45,137 bases of DNA, from assembly GCA_028869595.1 (NCBI GenBank), contig JAGWRU010000125.1, positions 1 through 45,137 on the forward strand, read 5' to 3'. The DNA comes from Rhodospirillales bacterium (GTDB lineage: Bacteria; Pseudomonadota; Alphaproteobacteria; Acetobacterales; Acetobacteraceae). Shown piece after piece: positions 7,639-16,175 of the stretch (positions within the stretch are counted from its first letter, which is position 1; every line of letters begins with the position of its first letter). The notes under the pieces are model-generated. The model did no database searches and had not been told where the DNA came from. It was given only the letters and a program-made list of their open reading frames with translations. A program made the translations under genes and the position numbers.

Positions 7639-9651
7639 ATGCGCCGGATGGTACTTGCTGCCTTTGTTCTTGCGACCCCCTTGCTGCCGGCCGGTGCCCG
7701 CGCCGACGGCAATTCCACCACCACCCCCACCGCCAGCCCGGCGCCGGGTCAGCCCGCCCAGCAGACCGTGGTGACCGCGACCCGCGTGGCCACGCCCGAG
7801 GACGATATCCCGGCCGGTGTCACCGTGATTACCCGCGCCACGATCGAGGCACGCGGTTATCAGACGCTGACCGATGCGCTGGCCGCCGTGCCCGGGCTGC
7901 GTGTCGCGCAATCGGGGGGACCGGGCGGTAATGCCAGCGTTTTCGTGCGCGGCACCAATTCCGATCAGGTGCTGGTGCTGCGCGACGGCATGCCGCTGAA
8001 CGATGCCTCCGACAGTTCCGGGGCCTTCAATTTCGGCATCGACACGCTCGCCGATGTGGAGCGGATCGAGGTGATTCGCGGGCCGATGGCCGCGCTGTAC
8101 GGATCAGGCGCGATCGGCGGCGTCATCAACCTGATCTCCCGGCGCGGACACGAGGCGGGTCTGCACGTCACCGGCGAGCTTGCCGGCGGCTATCCGAAGC
8201 AGATCGAAGGCAACATCAACGCTTCGGGGGTCGAGAATAATCTCGACTATTCGGCCACTTTCGAAGGTCATTCCAGCCAGGGTTTCGATACCACGCCGCG
8301 CCGCGAGAGCATCTACACCGCCACCCGTCAGGGCTATCGCGACAATGTCGGCACGCTCAATCTCGGGTACACCATCGTGCCGGGGACGCGCGTTTCGGTA
8401 TTGCTGCGGGCGCGCCAGGCGGTGTTCGGCTATAATGCGCTGGGCAATCCCACCTTCGACGACGCCAACTCCACCGGGCGCGACGCGCAGCTTCTGGGGC
8501 GCGGCGGCATTCAGTCGAAAATGTTCGACGGGCAGTTCGAAACCGGGCTGTTCATCGGTCGACTGCAGGATGACCGCCAATATACCGAGCTGCTGAACCC
8601 GCTGGACCCCAACCAGGCCAGCGGCGATTCGCGCTATCACGGCTATCGCACCGATGTGCAGTGGAACAATACCGTTCATCTCGACCGGATGATCGGGTCC
8701 ACCATCCTGTCGGGCACCGATCTGACCTTCGGCTATGAATATACCGAGGACACGGTCAAGGTGCGCGTCGACAGCGCCTCGTTCGGCTTTCCCTATAATT
8801 CCTCGGCCGCCGCGCATATGGAAGCGAATGCCGGCTATGCCGGGCTGCAGACCACGCTGTTCAACCGCCTGACCCTGACCGGACAGATCCGCCAGGATGC
8901 GGTGCTGGGCGATACGCCGCGCACCTGGCGATTGGGCGCGGTCTACGACCTCCTGCCCGGCACGAAGCTGAAAGCGGCCTATGGCACCGCCTTCCGCGCG
9001 CCGTCCCTGTTCGATCGCTATGGCGTGGACAGCTACGGCTATGTCGGCAATCCCGCGCTGAAGCCGGAAACCGCCCAAGGCTGGGAGGCAGGTTTCGTGC
9101 AGACCCTGGCACTTGGCGGTCAGCCGGAAGGGCTGCGCTTCTCCGCGACCTATTTCAACGAGCAGGTGCAGCAGCTGATCGTCACCGAGTTCACCCCGGT
9201 CTATACGGCGGTGAATATTGGCTCGGCCCATATCCAGGGGGTGGAAACCGCACTGACGCTGCGTCCGGCGGATTGGATCAGCGTTGATCTCACCTATACT
9301 TTCACCCAGGCGCAAAATGCCGATAGCGGCTCGGCCCTGCTGCGCCGGCCGCAGAACACCGCCTCGCTCGATGCCACGATCACCCCCATACCGCGGCTGC
9401 GGATCGTGCCGGAGCTGCTGTTCACCGGGGCGTTTCAGGATTACCTGGTCGATGATGGCGGCAATGCTACCAGCAATATCGGCACATCCGGCGCCGGGCT
9501 GATCGCCAATCTTACCGTCACCTATGCGCTGATGCCGCAGGCCAGCCTGTTCATCACCGGGCGCAACCTGACCAATTCGCAGTTCGAGCCAGTGAACGGC
9601 TATGCGACACCGGGCACCTCGATGCTGGCGGGGGTACGCTTCAAGCTCTGA
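7639..9651 (+). CDS. btuB: TonB-dependent outer-membrane receptor, BtuB-type (cobalamin uptake)
   Basis: 670 residues. An N-terminal signal peptide (about residues 1-23, ending near ARA) is followed by a TonB-box-like QQTVVTATR, then the plug domain (ITRATIEARGYQTLTDAL, VFVRGTNSDQVLVLRDGMPLND, VERIEVIRGPMAALYGSGAIGGVINL) and a 22-strand beta-barrel. The barrel ends in ITGRNLTNSQFEPV and the C-terminal FKL typical of outer-membrane proteins. It would import cobalamin or related corrinoids with TonB-ExbBD energy. The ATG at 7639 follows GGAGA by 10 bases. The cobalamin riboswitch upstream strongly supports the substrate. No BtuCDF genes are nearby. Confidence 0.93.
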   Translation: MRRMVLAAFVLATPLLPAGARADGNSTTTPTASPAPGQPAQQTVVTATRVATPEDDIPAGVTVITRATIEARGYQTLTDALAAVPGLRVAQSGGPGGNASVFVRGTNSDQVLVLRDGMPLNDASDSSGAFNFGIDTLADVERIEVIRGPMAALYGSGAIGGVINLISRRGHEAGLHVTGELAGGYPKQIEGNINASGVENNLDYSATFEGHSSQGFDTTPRRESIYTATRQGYRDNVGTLNLGYTIVPGTRVSVLLRARQAVFGYNALGNPTFDDANSTGRDAQLLGRGGIQSKMFDGQFETGLFIGRLQDDRQYTELLNPLDPNQASGDSRYHGYRTDVQWNNTVHLDRMIGSTILSGTDLTFGYEYTEDTVKVRVDSASFGFPYNSSAAAHMEANAGYAGLQTTLFNRLTLTGQIRQDAVLGDTPRTWRLGAVYDLLPGTKLKAAYGTAFRAPSLFDRYGVDSYGYVGNPALKPETAQGWEAGFVQTLALGGQPEGLRFSATYFNEQVQQLIVTEFTPVYTAVNIGSAHIQGVETALTLRPADWISVDLTYTFTQAQNADSGSALLRRPQNTASLDATITPIPRLRIVPELLFTGAFQDYLVDDGGNATSNIGTSGAGLIANLTVTYALMPQASLFITGRNLTNSQFEPVNGYATPGTSMLAGVRFKL

Positions 9652-9657
9652 TCCGCC

Positions 9658-10785
9658 CTATCCCTGGCCGGCGATCCAGCGCGCGATCGCCGGCCAGGTC
9701 TCGGCCAGGGTTCGCGCCCCCATGAACAAACCGATATGCCCGCCCGGCACCAGCTTCTGCATGATCGCCTCGGGCCGCGTGCCGAGCAGATGGCGGGCGT
9801 TGAACACCTGCTCGGCGGTGGTGATATCATCGCTTTCACCGGCCAGAAGATAGGTGGGACAGGCGATCGCACGCAGCGAGATACGCCGCCCGAGCGCCAC
9901 GAAGCGCCCGCGTGCCAGGCGATTTTCCTGGAAAATCTGCGTGATCGCCTGCATGTACCAGCGCCCCGGCAGATCGATCGGGTTTTCGTACCAGCGTTCG
10001 AACACATCCTGCTTGCGCAGATAGGCGGGGTCTTCGATGTGCTCGTAGAGGTCGATATACTCCTGCACGAAATGCTGGACGGGATGCATGTTCTTCCAGC
10101 CGCCCAGCATGACCGCACCGCGCATCAGCCCGCCGCCAAGATCGACTAGCTCCTGATAAAAGCTGGCCGGGCAGAGATGCACCATCCGCTTGATCGGCCC
10201 GTCCCCCGCAGCCGTGTCGATCGGCGCGCCGGCCAGCACCAGGCTGGCCACGCGATGGGGAAAGCGCGCGGCATAGATCGCCGCCATCCAGCCGCCCTGG
10301 CAGAGGCCGACCAGATTGACCCGCCCGCCCGCTTCCTCGACCGCGACATGGAGTTCGGCCAGATACTGGTCGATCTCCAGATCCTTCATGTCCAGGCTCG
10401 CTGATTTCCAGTCGGTCAGAAAGACCGGACCGATGCGGGCAGAAAGCAAGGTTTCGATGAGGCTTTGGCCTTTGTGATAATCGGCGATCATCGCCGAATG
10501 CCCGGCAAACGGCGCATTGACCAGGGTCGGCACACCGGTCGGGCCGCCATAATCGCGCAGCCGCATGGTGCGCAGATCCAGGCGGATGACGTTATGCGTG
10601 GCCGGATGCGGCGGTGCCTGACCGGCGCGCTTCACCTCCTCGCCGAGGAATTTCAGGTTGCGGGCCAGCAAGGCCTCGCCCGCCTCGGCTAGTTCCTGGG
10701 CGGCCAGAAGTGGCCCGAAAAGCGGCACTTCGATGCCGCCCCGCCTGTTTTCCGAATGATGATGCACGCAGCCAGTCGCGGCCAT
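9658..10785 (-). CDS. PhaC-like alpha/beta hydrolase (polyhydroxyalkanoate synthase/depolymerase family)
   Basis: 375 residues. The nucleophile elbow is GLCQGGW with Cys162, the Cys-type lipase box of PHA synthases rather than the Ser box of ordinary hydrolases. D320 (AGESDDITT) and H350 (VPGGHIGLF) complete the triad, and the spacing is close to that of class III PhaC enzymes. The N-terminus is short, as in class III synthases, but no phaE partner is nearby, so polymer synthesis, depolymerisation or another acyl transfer all remain possible. AGGAGAG lies before the ATG at 10785. An FNR/FixK-like box sits about 55 bases upstream, which fits known microaerobic control of PHA genes in alphaproteobacteria. 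Confidence 0.8.
   Translation of the reverse strand: MAATGCVHHHSENRRGGIEVPLFGPLLAAQELAEAGEALLARNLKFLGEEVKRAGQAPPHPATHNVIRLDLRTMRLRDYGGPTGVPTLVNAPFAGHSAMIADYHKGQSLIETLLSARIGPVFLTDWKSASLDMKDLEIDQYLAELHVAVEEAGGRVNLVGLCQGGWMAAIYAARFPHRVASLVLAGAPIDTAAGDGPIKRMVHLCPASFYQELVDLGGGLMRGAVMLGGWKNMHPVQHFVQEYIDLYEHIEDPAYLRKQDVFERWYENPIDLPGRWYMQAITQIFQENRLARGRFVALGRRISLRAIACPTYLLAGESDDITTAEQVFNARHLLGTRPEAIMQKLVPGGHIGLFMGARTLAETWPAIARWIAGQG
9663..9698. terminator. Perfect 14-bp stem-loop between convergent genes (bidirectional terminator candidate)
   Basis: CCTGGCCGGCGATC, an 8-base loop, then its exact reverse complement. It begins 12 bases after the btuB stop and lies inside the last codons of the PhaC-like gene on the other strand. 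There is no T-run, so it is at best a strong hairpin that could pause or terminate transcription from either side. Confidence 0.5.
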
Positions 10786-10833
10786 GGCGCTCTCCTGTTT
10801 CCAAAGGAAAGCACGCCACGGCGGCGCGGCGCG

Positions 10834-10847
10834 TTGATCCAGATCAG
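10834..10847. promoter_or_regulatory. FNR/FixK/Anr-type box upstream of the PhaC-like gene
   Basis: TTGATCCAGATCAG matches the FNR/FixK consensus TTGAT-N4-ATCAA at 9 of 10 defined positions. It lies in the 72-base gap between the oxalate decarboxylase stop and the PhaC-like start, with its centre about 55 bases from that start. It suggests activation under low oxygen. A better match precedes the universal stress gene at 44433-44446. Confidence 0.6.
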
Positions 10848-10857
10848 GGTGCTGCGA

Positions 10858-12117
10858 TCAAACGGGCACGATATCGGGGATATCGCGCGGGAATTTGGCA
10901 ATCACCGCCGGATCGAGATTGAGCGTCGCCGCCACCATCGCCGGCGGCGTATGGGTCAGCCAGTCGGAGAGCGAGATTTCCTCGTATTTCGCGGTGCGGA
11001 AAATCTCCAGGAACACCAGATCGGTCTCACCGATATTCTCGACATAATGGCCGAGGCTTTTCTTCACATAGCCGACATCGCCGGGATGGAAATCGGCGGT
11101 CACCGCCGCCGGGCCGGTGTTGAACACCGTCATCCGCGCATGGCCTTTCAGGTAATATTGCCACTCATCGGCGTTGGGGTGCCAATGCATCTCCCGCATG
11201 CCGCCGGGCTTCACGGTGACCAGGGCGGCGGCGATGTTGCTTGCCGCCTTGAAATTGGTGCTGTCGGCGATCTGCACCATGCCGCCCTTGGTCCGCTTGT
11301 TCGGCTTCATCGAAGACAGGCGAAAGACGAAGGAGTTGGGCGGCGCGCCTTGCGGGCTGGCCACGGCTTTCTGATCCTCGGCCAGCGGGCCCGGCACCTT
11401 GCCTTGAAACATCCAGCGATTGGTTAGCGGGATGTTCTTGAACGCCTCCACCGGCACGCCGAAATTCCGCGCCAGCACGTCGGGCGGCGTGTGCGCCAGC
11501 CAATCGGTCACCAGCAATGTGTTGAACTCGCTGGAGTGGCCATTGTCGAAGGCCAGCACGAATTCGGACCCGTCGGGCCCCAGCCCTTGCAGGGAATGCG
11601 GCAGGCCGGGAGGAAAATACCAGAGATCGCCGGCCGATACGTCGGCCACCTGGGCACGCCCGAGCTGATCGAGAATCGTGATCCGGCAATGCCCGTACGT
11701 CACCACCGCCCATTCGGCCTGCTGATGCCAGTGCATTTCCCGGATCGCGCCGGTACCGAGGCGCATATTGACGCCGGAGATCGTCTCGGAAATGGCGAAA
11801 TCGGACTGGGTGAGTTCGCGCGCCCAGCCGCCATCCTGGATCCGCTTGGGCGCGAGGTTGAACGAGGCCCAGAATTGCGGCATGCCGCCGACATCGGTGG
11901 CGGGCGGATCGAGGAAGATTTTCTCGTTCGCCGCAAGCGCATCGTCGCGCGGGCCGGGATCGACCAAAGCGCGCTTATCGGTGACGTTCACCGCCCCTTC
12001 CGCCGGCTGGTCGGGATCGCCGAACACCGCCCCTGCCGCCCGCGCGACAGCCGAGGCCGTGACCATGCCGCCCGCCGCGCTGGCTGCGAGCACGCTCCGC
12101 CGGGACAGTTTGGCCAT
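10858..12117 (-). CDS. oxdC: Oxalate decarboxylase, bicupin, Tat-exported
   Basis: 419 residues with a twin-arginine signal (LSRRSVLAAS near residues 3-12), so the protein folds with its metal in the cytoplasm and is then exported to the periplasm. Two cupin domains each carry the Mn site motif: MHWHQQAEW in the first and MHWHPNADEW in the second. The lid segment after the first cupin reads SSEFNT and keeps the Glu that corresponds to Glu162 of Bacillus OxdC, arguing for decarboxylase rather than oxidase. The reaction is oxalate to formate and CO2 and consumes a proton. GGGGAAG precedes the ATG at 12117. The gene stands alone; no formate dehydrogenase or oxalate carrier is adjacent. Confidence 0.87.
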   Translation of the reverse strand: MAKLSRRSVLAASAAGGMVTASAVARAAGAVFGDPDQPAEGAVNVTDKRALVDPGPRDDALAANEKIFLDPPATDVGGMPQFWASFNLAPKRIQDGGWARELTQSDFAISETISGVNMRLGTGAIREMHWHQQAEWAVVTYGHCRITILDQLGRAQVADVSAGDLWYFPPGLPHSLQGLGPDGSEFVLAFDNGHSSEFNTLLVTDWLAHTPPDVLARNFGVPVEAFKNIPLTNRWMFQGKVPGPLAEDQKAVASPQGAPPNSFVFRLSSMKPNKRTKGGMVQIADSTNFKAASNIAAALVTVKPGGMREMHWHPNADEWQYYLKGHARMTVFNTGPAAVTADFHPGDVGYVKKSLGHYVENIGETDLVFLEIFRTAKYEEISLSDWLTHTPPAMVAATLNLDPAVIAKFPRDIPDIVPV

Positions 12118-12244
12118 GATGCTTCCCCATCGCTCGGGCCGCGCCCCATGGCGCGCGCCGATCTCAAGGAAACGTGATATCGACCCGCAAGGAGTCGCGA
12201 AAAGCCTCATCCACGCGCCGATGCAGCCGACGCGGCGACCCGCG

Positions 12245-13249
12245 CTAATATGTCGCGAAAATCCGGCGGATTTCCTCCGCCTCGCTGCTGCGCGTCAGGG
12301 CCAGCGCCAGCAGCAGCCGCGCTTTTTGCGGATTGAGGTTGTCGGCGATCAGAAACCCCGCCTCGCGCGCCCGCTTGCCGGCGAAAGTACGGCCCGATCC
12401 GGCGCGCGTCGACTGCACCACGACGATGCCCTGGGCCACCGCCTCGCGCAGCAGCGGTTCTTCCGCGGCCCCCGGGAAGCCCGGCGCGAAGCCGGCCGAG
12501 ACGATGCCGCGCGCCCCGGCGGCGATGAAGGCCCGCACCGCCGCCCCGTCGCTGCCGGTATAGGCATAGGCGATATCGACGCGCGGCAATGCGGCGAGGC
12601 CGGCAATGTCGAATTCGGTATCGGGCGCGGTCCGGCGCAGCGGCTTGCGATAGAACACCACCGCATCGCCATCGGCATGGCCCAGCACCCCGAAATCGGG
12701 CGTGCGAAACGTCTGCAGGCGGAAGGTGGAGGTCTTCGTCACCTCCCGCGCTGCATGGATCTCATCGTTCAGCAGCAGCAGCACGCCCATGCCGCGCGCG
12801 GCCGGGCAGGCCGCCGTGCGCACCGCGTTCAGCAGGTTCATGTTGGCGTCGGTCGACAGGCCGCTGGCCGGACGCTGGGAGCCGACCATCACCACCGGCA
12901 GTGCCGTGCGCAGCGTCAGGCTGAGGAAATAGGCCGTCTCCTCCATCGAGGCAGTGCCATGCGCGATGACGATGCCGGCAAGGTCCGGATGCTCCGCCTC
13001 CAGCCTGCTGCACAGCGCCACCAGTTCCTGCCATTCGGGAAAGAACACCCGATAGCTCGGCACGTTGCGGAAGCGCACCGGCATGACATCGGCGACCAGC
13101 GCCAGTTCCGGCACCCGCGCGGCGATCTCCGCCGCGTGCAGCATGGTCTGATTGGCGCCGTAATCGAGAATATCGAGCGGGCCAGTGCCGAGCGAGGCGA
13201 TGGTGCCGCCGGTGCTGATGAAGGCGATTTTCGGCAGAGAGACGCTCAT
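12245..13249 (-). CDS. Asparaginase-family protein (type I/II L-asparaginase fold), variant active site
   Basis: 334 residues, asparaginase/glutaminase family. The first nucleophile is T16 in STGGTIAS, the second motif is HGTASMEETAYF with T99, and K172 sits in REVTKTST. In E. coli AnsB the second motif is HGTDTMEET, and its Asp90 forms a triad with Thr89 and Lys162. Here that Asp is Ala100, so the activity or substrate may differ. No signal peptide is evident, so it is probably cytoplasmic. The ATG at 13249 overlaps the stop of the upstream ABC ATPase (ATGA), which makes it the last gene of the peptide-transporter operon. A role in releasing ammonia from an imported amide or short peptide is inferred from context. 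Confidence 0.83.
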   Translation of the reverse strand: MSVSLPKIAFISTGGTIASLGTGPLDILDYGANQTMLHAAEIAARVPELALVADVMPVRFRNVPSYRVFFPEWQELVALCSRLEAEHPDLAGIVIAHGTASMEETAYFLSLTLRTALPVVMVGSQRPASGLSTDANMNLLNAVRTAACPAARGMGVLLLLNDEIHAAREVTKTSTFRLQTFRTPDFGVLGHADGDAVVFYRKPLRRTAPDTEFDIAGLAALPRVDIAYAYTGSDGAAVRAFIAAGARGIVSAGFAPGFPGAAEEPLLREAVAQGIVVVQSTRAGSGRTFAGKRAREAGFLIADNLNPQKARLLLALALTRSSEAEEIRRIFATY

Positions 13250-14253
13250 GCGACGTGTTCCTCGACGGCGTGACCCGAGGGGGCGAAACCCAACGGCGTG
13301 AAACAGCGTGCCATGCGGCCCGGGCCCGGTCGAACCGGCGGCGGCACCGTCGCATCGCAGGCCGCCACGGCATGGCGGCAGCGCGGTGCAAAGCTGCACC
13401 CCGGCGGCAGGGCGCGCAGATCGGGCGGCGCGCCCGGGATGGCGGCGATCTCCGCGCCCGGCGCGACATGCTCGACCGAGGAGGCGAGCAGCCCCGCCGT
13501 GTAGGGATGGGCGGGCCGGCCCAGCACCTCCGCCACGCTACCTTCCTCGACGATGCGCCCGGCATACATCACCGCGACGCGATCGGCGATTTCGGCGGCC
13601 ACCCCCAGATCATGGGTGACGAAGACGATCCCCATGCCGAGTTCGGCCTGGAGCCGGCGCAGCAGCAGCAGCACCTGGATCTGCACCGTGGCATCCAGCG
13701 CCGTGGTGGGTTCGTCGGCCAGCAGCAATTGCGGGCCGCAGGACAAAGCCAGCGCGATCATCGCCCGCTGGCGCAGCCCGCCCGATAATTCATGCGGATA
13801 GGCATCGAGCCGGCGCGCGGCCGAGGGCACGCCGACCCGTTCCAGCATATCCAGCGCCCGCGCCCGCGCCGCCGCCTGGGTGCCGCCGAGATGGCGACGC
13901 ACCGTCTCGGCGATCTGCGCCCCGATCGTGTAGACGGGATCGAGCGCCGTCATCGGCTCTTGAAAAATCATCGCCATTTCGCGCCCGCGCATGGCGCGCA
14001 ACTGCCGGTCCGTCATGGCCAGCACGTCGCGCCCGGCAAAGCTGATCTGGCCGCCAATGCGCGCGCGCCGTTCCGGCAGCAGACGCATCATCGCGCGCAA
14101 GGTCACGCTCTTGCCGCTGCCCGATTCGCCGATGATGCACAGCACCTGCCCGGGATCGAGACGCAGGCTGACGCCGCTCAAGGCCTGTACCGGCGTGCCG
14201 TCGCCGTGAAAGGCGACGTCGAGATCGGCGATTTCCAGCAGCGGCGCGCTCAT
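13246..14253 (-). CDS. Peptide ABC transporter ATP-binding protein (DppD/OppD-type)
   Basis: 335-residue ATPase. Walker A is GESGSGKS (about 41-48), the signature is LSGGLRQRA, and Walker B is [12 protein letters not shown]. The C-terminal oligopeptide-type extension has the cysteine cluster common in this group (CSFAPRCRHAVAACD). It pairs with the DppF-type ATPase to drive import by the two permeases. The ATG overlaps the upstream ATPase stop by 4 bases (ATGA), and its own stop overlaps the asparaginase-family start in the same way, so translation is coupled along the operon. Confidence 0.93.
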   Translation of the reverse strand: MSAPLLEIADLDVAFHGDGTPVQALSGVSLRLDPGQVLCIIGESGSGKSVTLRAMMRLLPERRARIGGQISFAGRDVLAMTDRQLRAMRGREMAMIFQEPMTALDPVYTIGAQIAETVRRHLGGTQAAARARALDMLERVGVPSAARRLDAYPHELSGGLRQRAMIALALSCGPQLLLADEPTTALDATVQIQVLLLLRRLQAELGMGIVFVTHDLGVAAEIADRVAVMYAGRIVEEGSVAEVLGRPAHPYTAGLLASSVEHVAPGAEIAAIPGAPPDLRALPPGCSFAPRCRHAVAACDATVPPPVRPGPGRMARCFTPLGFAPSGHAVEEHVA

Positions 14254-15281
14254 GCGGCAGCCTCCAGCCCGGGCGCCTGGCTATGGCCGGAGCCGGGCAC
14301 CTGGATCAGGCAGGCGGCGAGATGATCGGCCCCGCCGGCCAGCGCCGGATTGGCGGCGGTGCAGACCGCCTCGGCATGCGGGCAGCGCGGCGCGAAGCGG
14401 CAGCCCGGCGGCAGATCGACCGGATTGGGCGGATCGCCGGAAATCGCCAGCGTCTCGGTGCGCCGCGCCGGGTCCATCGAGGGACGGGAGGCGAGCAAGG
14501 CGCGCGTATAGGGATGGCGGGGCGCTGCGAAAACCTGCGCGACCGGCCCGACTTCCATCACCTGGCCGAGATACATCACCAGCACGCGATGGCTGATATG
14601 GCGCACCACCGCCAGATCATGGCTGATGAACATATAGGTCAGATCGAGGTCGCGGCGCAGCTGCACCAGCAGGTTCAGCACCTGCGCCTGGACGGATTTA
14701 TCCAGCGCCGATACCGCCTCGTCCAGCACCACCATGCGCGGGCCGATGGCGAGCGCGCGGGCGATGTTGACGCGCTGCTTCTGCCCGCCGGACAGCTCGT
14801 GCGGATAACGCGGGCCGATCAGCGCGGGATCGAGATGCACCTGGCGCAGCGCCGCGCGCGCCACCTCCAGCGCCGCACTGCGCGAACGCCCATGTACGCG
14901 CGGGCCGAACGCCACGCTATCCTGCACCGGCAGACGGGGATTGAGCGAGGAGGCGCTGTCCTGGAACACCATCTGCACCTGCCGGCGCATCGCCGCCACG
15001 GAAATCCCGTGCGGCCCGCCCACCGGATCGCCGTCCAGGATCAGTTCACCGGCGTCGCGCGGCATCAACTGCATCAGCAGCCGTGCCAATGTCGATTTGC
15101 CGCAGCCGGATTCGCCCACGATGCCCAGCGTCTCGCCTTTGGCGATGCTGAACGACACCCCGTCCACCGCATGCACGCGCGCCCCGCCGCCCAGGGGGAA
15201 GTATTTTCGCAGATCGCGCGCGATCAGCAGCGGCTGCGCCGGGCCGCCGCGATCGGCGACGGGTTCGGGAAGGCTGTTCAT
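14250..15281 (-). CDS. Peptide ABC transporter ATP-binding protein (DppF/OppF-type)
   Basis: 343 residues. It starts with the OppF-like LLIARDLRKYFPLGGG, followed by Walker A GESGCGKST, signature LSGGQKQRV and Walker B VVLDEAVSALD. A cysteine-containing C-terminal region (CRFAPRCPHAEAVC) is typical of the oligopeptide/dipeptide/nickel subfamily. The ATG at 15281 overlaps the stop of the DppC-type permease gene (ATGA). Longer in-frame starts would run back into the permease gene and are rejected. Confidence 0.93.
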   Translation of the reverse strand: MNSLPEPVADRGGPAQPLLIARDLRKYFPLGGGARVHAVDGVSFSIAKGETLGIVGESGCGKSTLARLLMQLMPRDAGELILDGDPVGGPHGISVAAMRRQVQMVFQDSASSLNPRLPVQDSVAFGPRVHGRSRSAALEVARAALRQVHLDPALIGPRYPHELSGGQKQRVNIARALAIGPRMVVLDEAVSALDKSVQAQVLNLLVQLRRDLDLTYMFISHDLAVVRHISHRVLVMYLGQVMEVGPVAQVFAAPRHPYTRALLASRPSMDPARRTETLAISGDPPNPVDLPPGCRFAPRCPHAEAVCTAANPALAGGADHLAACLIQVPGSGHSQAPGLEAAA

Positions 15282-16171
15282 GCGCCGCGCATATCCATGG
15301 CTGCGCGCAGGCCGGAGCTGAGCAGGCCGAACGCGATGGAAGTGAGAAAAATCGCAGCCCCCGGCAGGGCGCAGACCCAGGGCACGACATAGATCGACGG
15401 CACCAGCGTGCTGAGCATCAACCCCCAATCCGCGGTCGGCGGCTGCACCCCAAGGCCCAGGAAGGATAGGCCGGCGGAAAGCAGCACGCTGACGCTGATC
15501 AGGCTGGAGGCATAGACCGTGACCGGGCCCAGCACATTGCCGATGACGTGATGGCGGACGATGCTGAACCCGCCCGCCCCAGTGGCGCGTGCCGCTTCGA
15601 TGAAATCGAGGTTGCGCACCTGCGCCGTGGCACTTTCCGCCACCCGGCACATCGGCGGAATGAACACCAGGGTGAGCGCGATCATGCCGTCGATCAGCCC
15701 GCCGCCCATCGCGCCGGCGATCGCTACCGCCAGCAGCACCGAGGGGAAGGCGTAGAACACGTCCATCACCCGCATGATCAGGGTATTCGCCAGCTTGCCA
15801 CCAAACCCCGCCGTCAGCCCCAGCGCGCCGCCGATCAGCATGGCGATCAGCACCGGCACGACGCCCATGGCCAGCGATATCCGCCCGCCCCAGATCAGGC
15901 GGCTGAGCATGTCGCGCCCCAGCTCGTCCGCGCCCAGCAGATGGCCGCGAAAGAAGAAGGGCTTGAGGCGCATCAGAATGCTGCCCTTGTTCGGATCAAA
16001 GGGCGCGATCCAGGGCGCGAAGATCGCCGCCAGCACGATCACCGCGAGCATTGCCGCGCCCAGCATCGCGCCGGGCTGGCGGATCAGCTTGCCCCCTACC
16101 TCCCCCCAATAGGTGTTGCGCCGGCGGCGGGCGCCCGGGGCGGCGGGCAGGGCGGCGGGGGCGATGCTCAT
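15278..16171 (-). CDS. Peptide ABC transporter permease (DppC/OppC-type)
   Basis: 297-residue inner-membrane permease. The cytoplasmic N-terminus is followed by one membrane segment (MLGAAMLAVIVLAAIFAPWIAP) and the typical LGADELGRDMLSRLIWGGRIS entry to the core. The EAA loop reads EAARATGAG, and the FLGLGVQPPTADWG loop is typical of DppC. TGAGGG lies just before the ATG at 16171. The gap to the DppB-type gene is 4 bases. Confidence 0.92.
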   Translation of the reverse strand: MSIAPAALPAAPGARRRRNTYWGEVGGKLIRQPGAMLGAAMLAVIVLAAIFAPWIAPFDPNKGSILMRLKPFFFRGHLLGADELGRDMLSRLIWGGRISLAMGVVPVLIAMLIGGALGLTAGFGGKLANTLIMRVMDVFYAFPSVLLAVAIAGAMGGGLIDGMIALTLVFIPPMCRVAESATAQVRNLDFIEAARATGAGGFSIVRHHVIGNVLGPVTVYASSLISVSVLLSAGLSFLGLGVQPPTADWGLMLSTLVPSIYVVPWVCALPGAAIFLTSIAFGLLSSGLRAAMDMRGA

Positions 16172-16175
16172 GCCC

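Noticed and set aside
7332-7730. Long open frame on the minus strand across the riboswitch
   Set aside because: It is Arg/Ser-rich, matches no family and runs through a clearly structured riboswitch leader; it is a GC-rich accident.
10798-10810. TTTCC-AAA-GGAAA inverted repeat before the PhaC-like gene
   Set aside because: It is short and close to the ribosome site; chance cannot be excluded and the FNR-like box is a better explanation for regulation.
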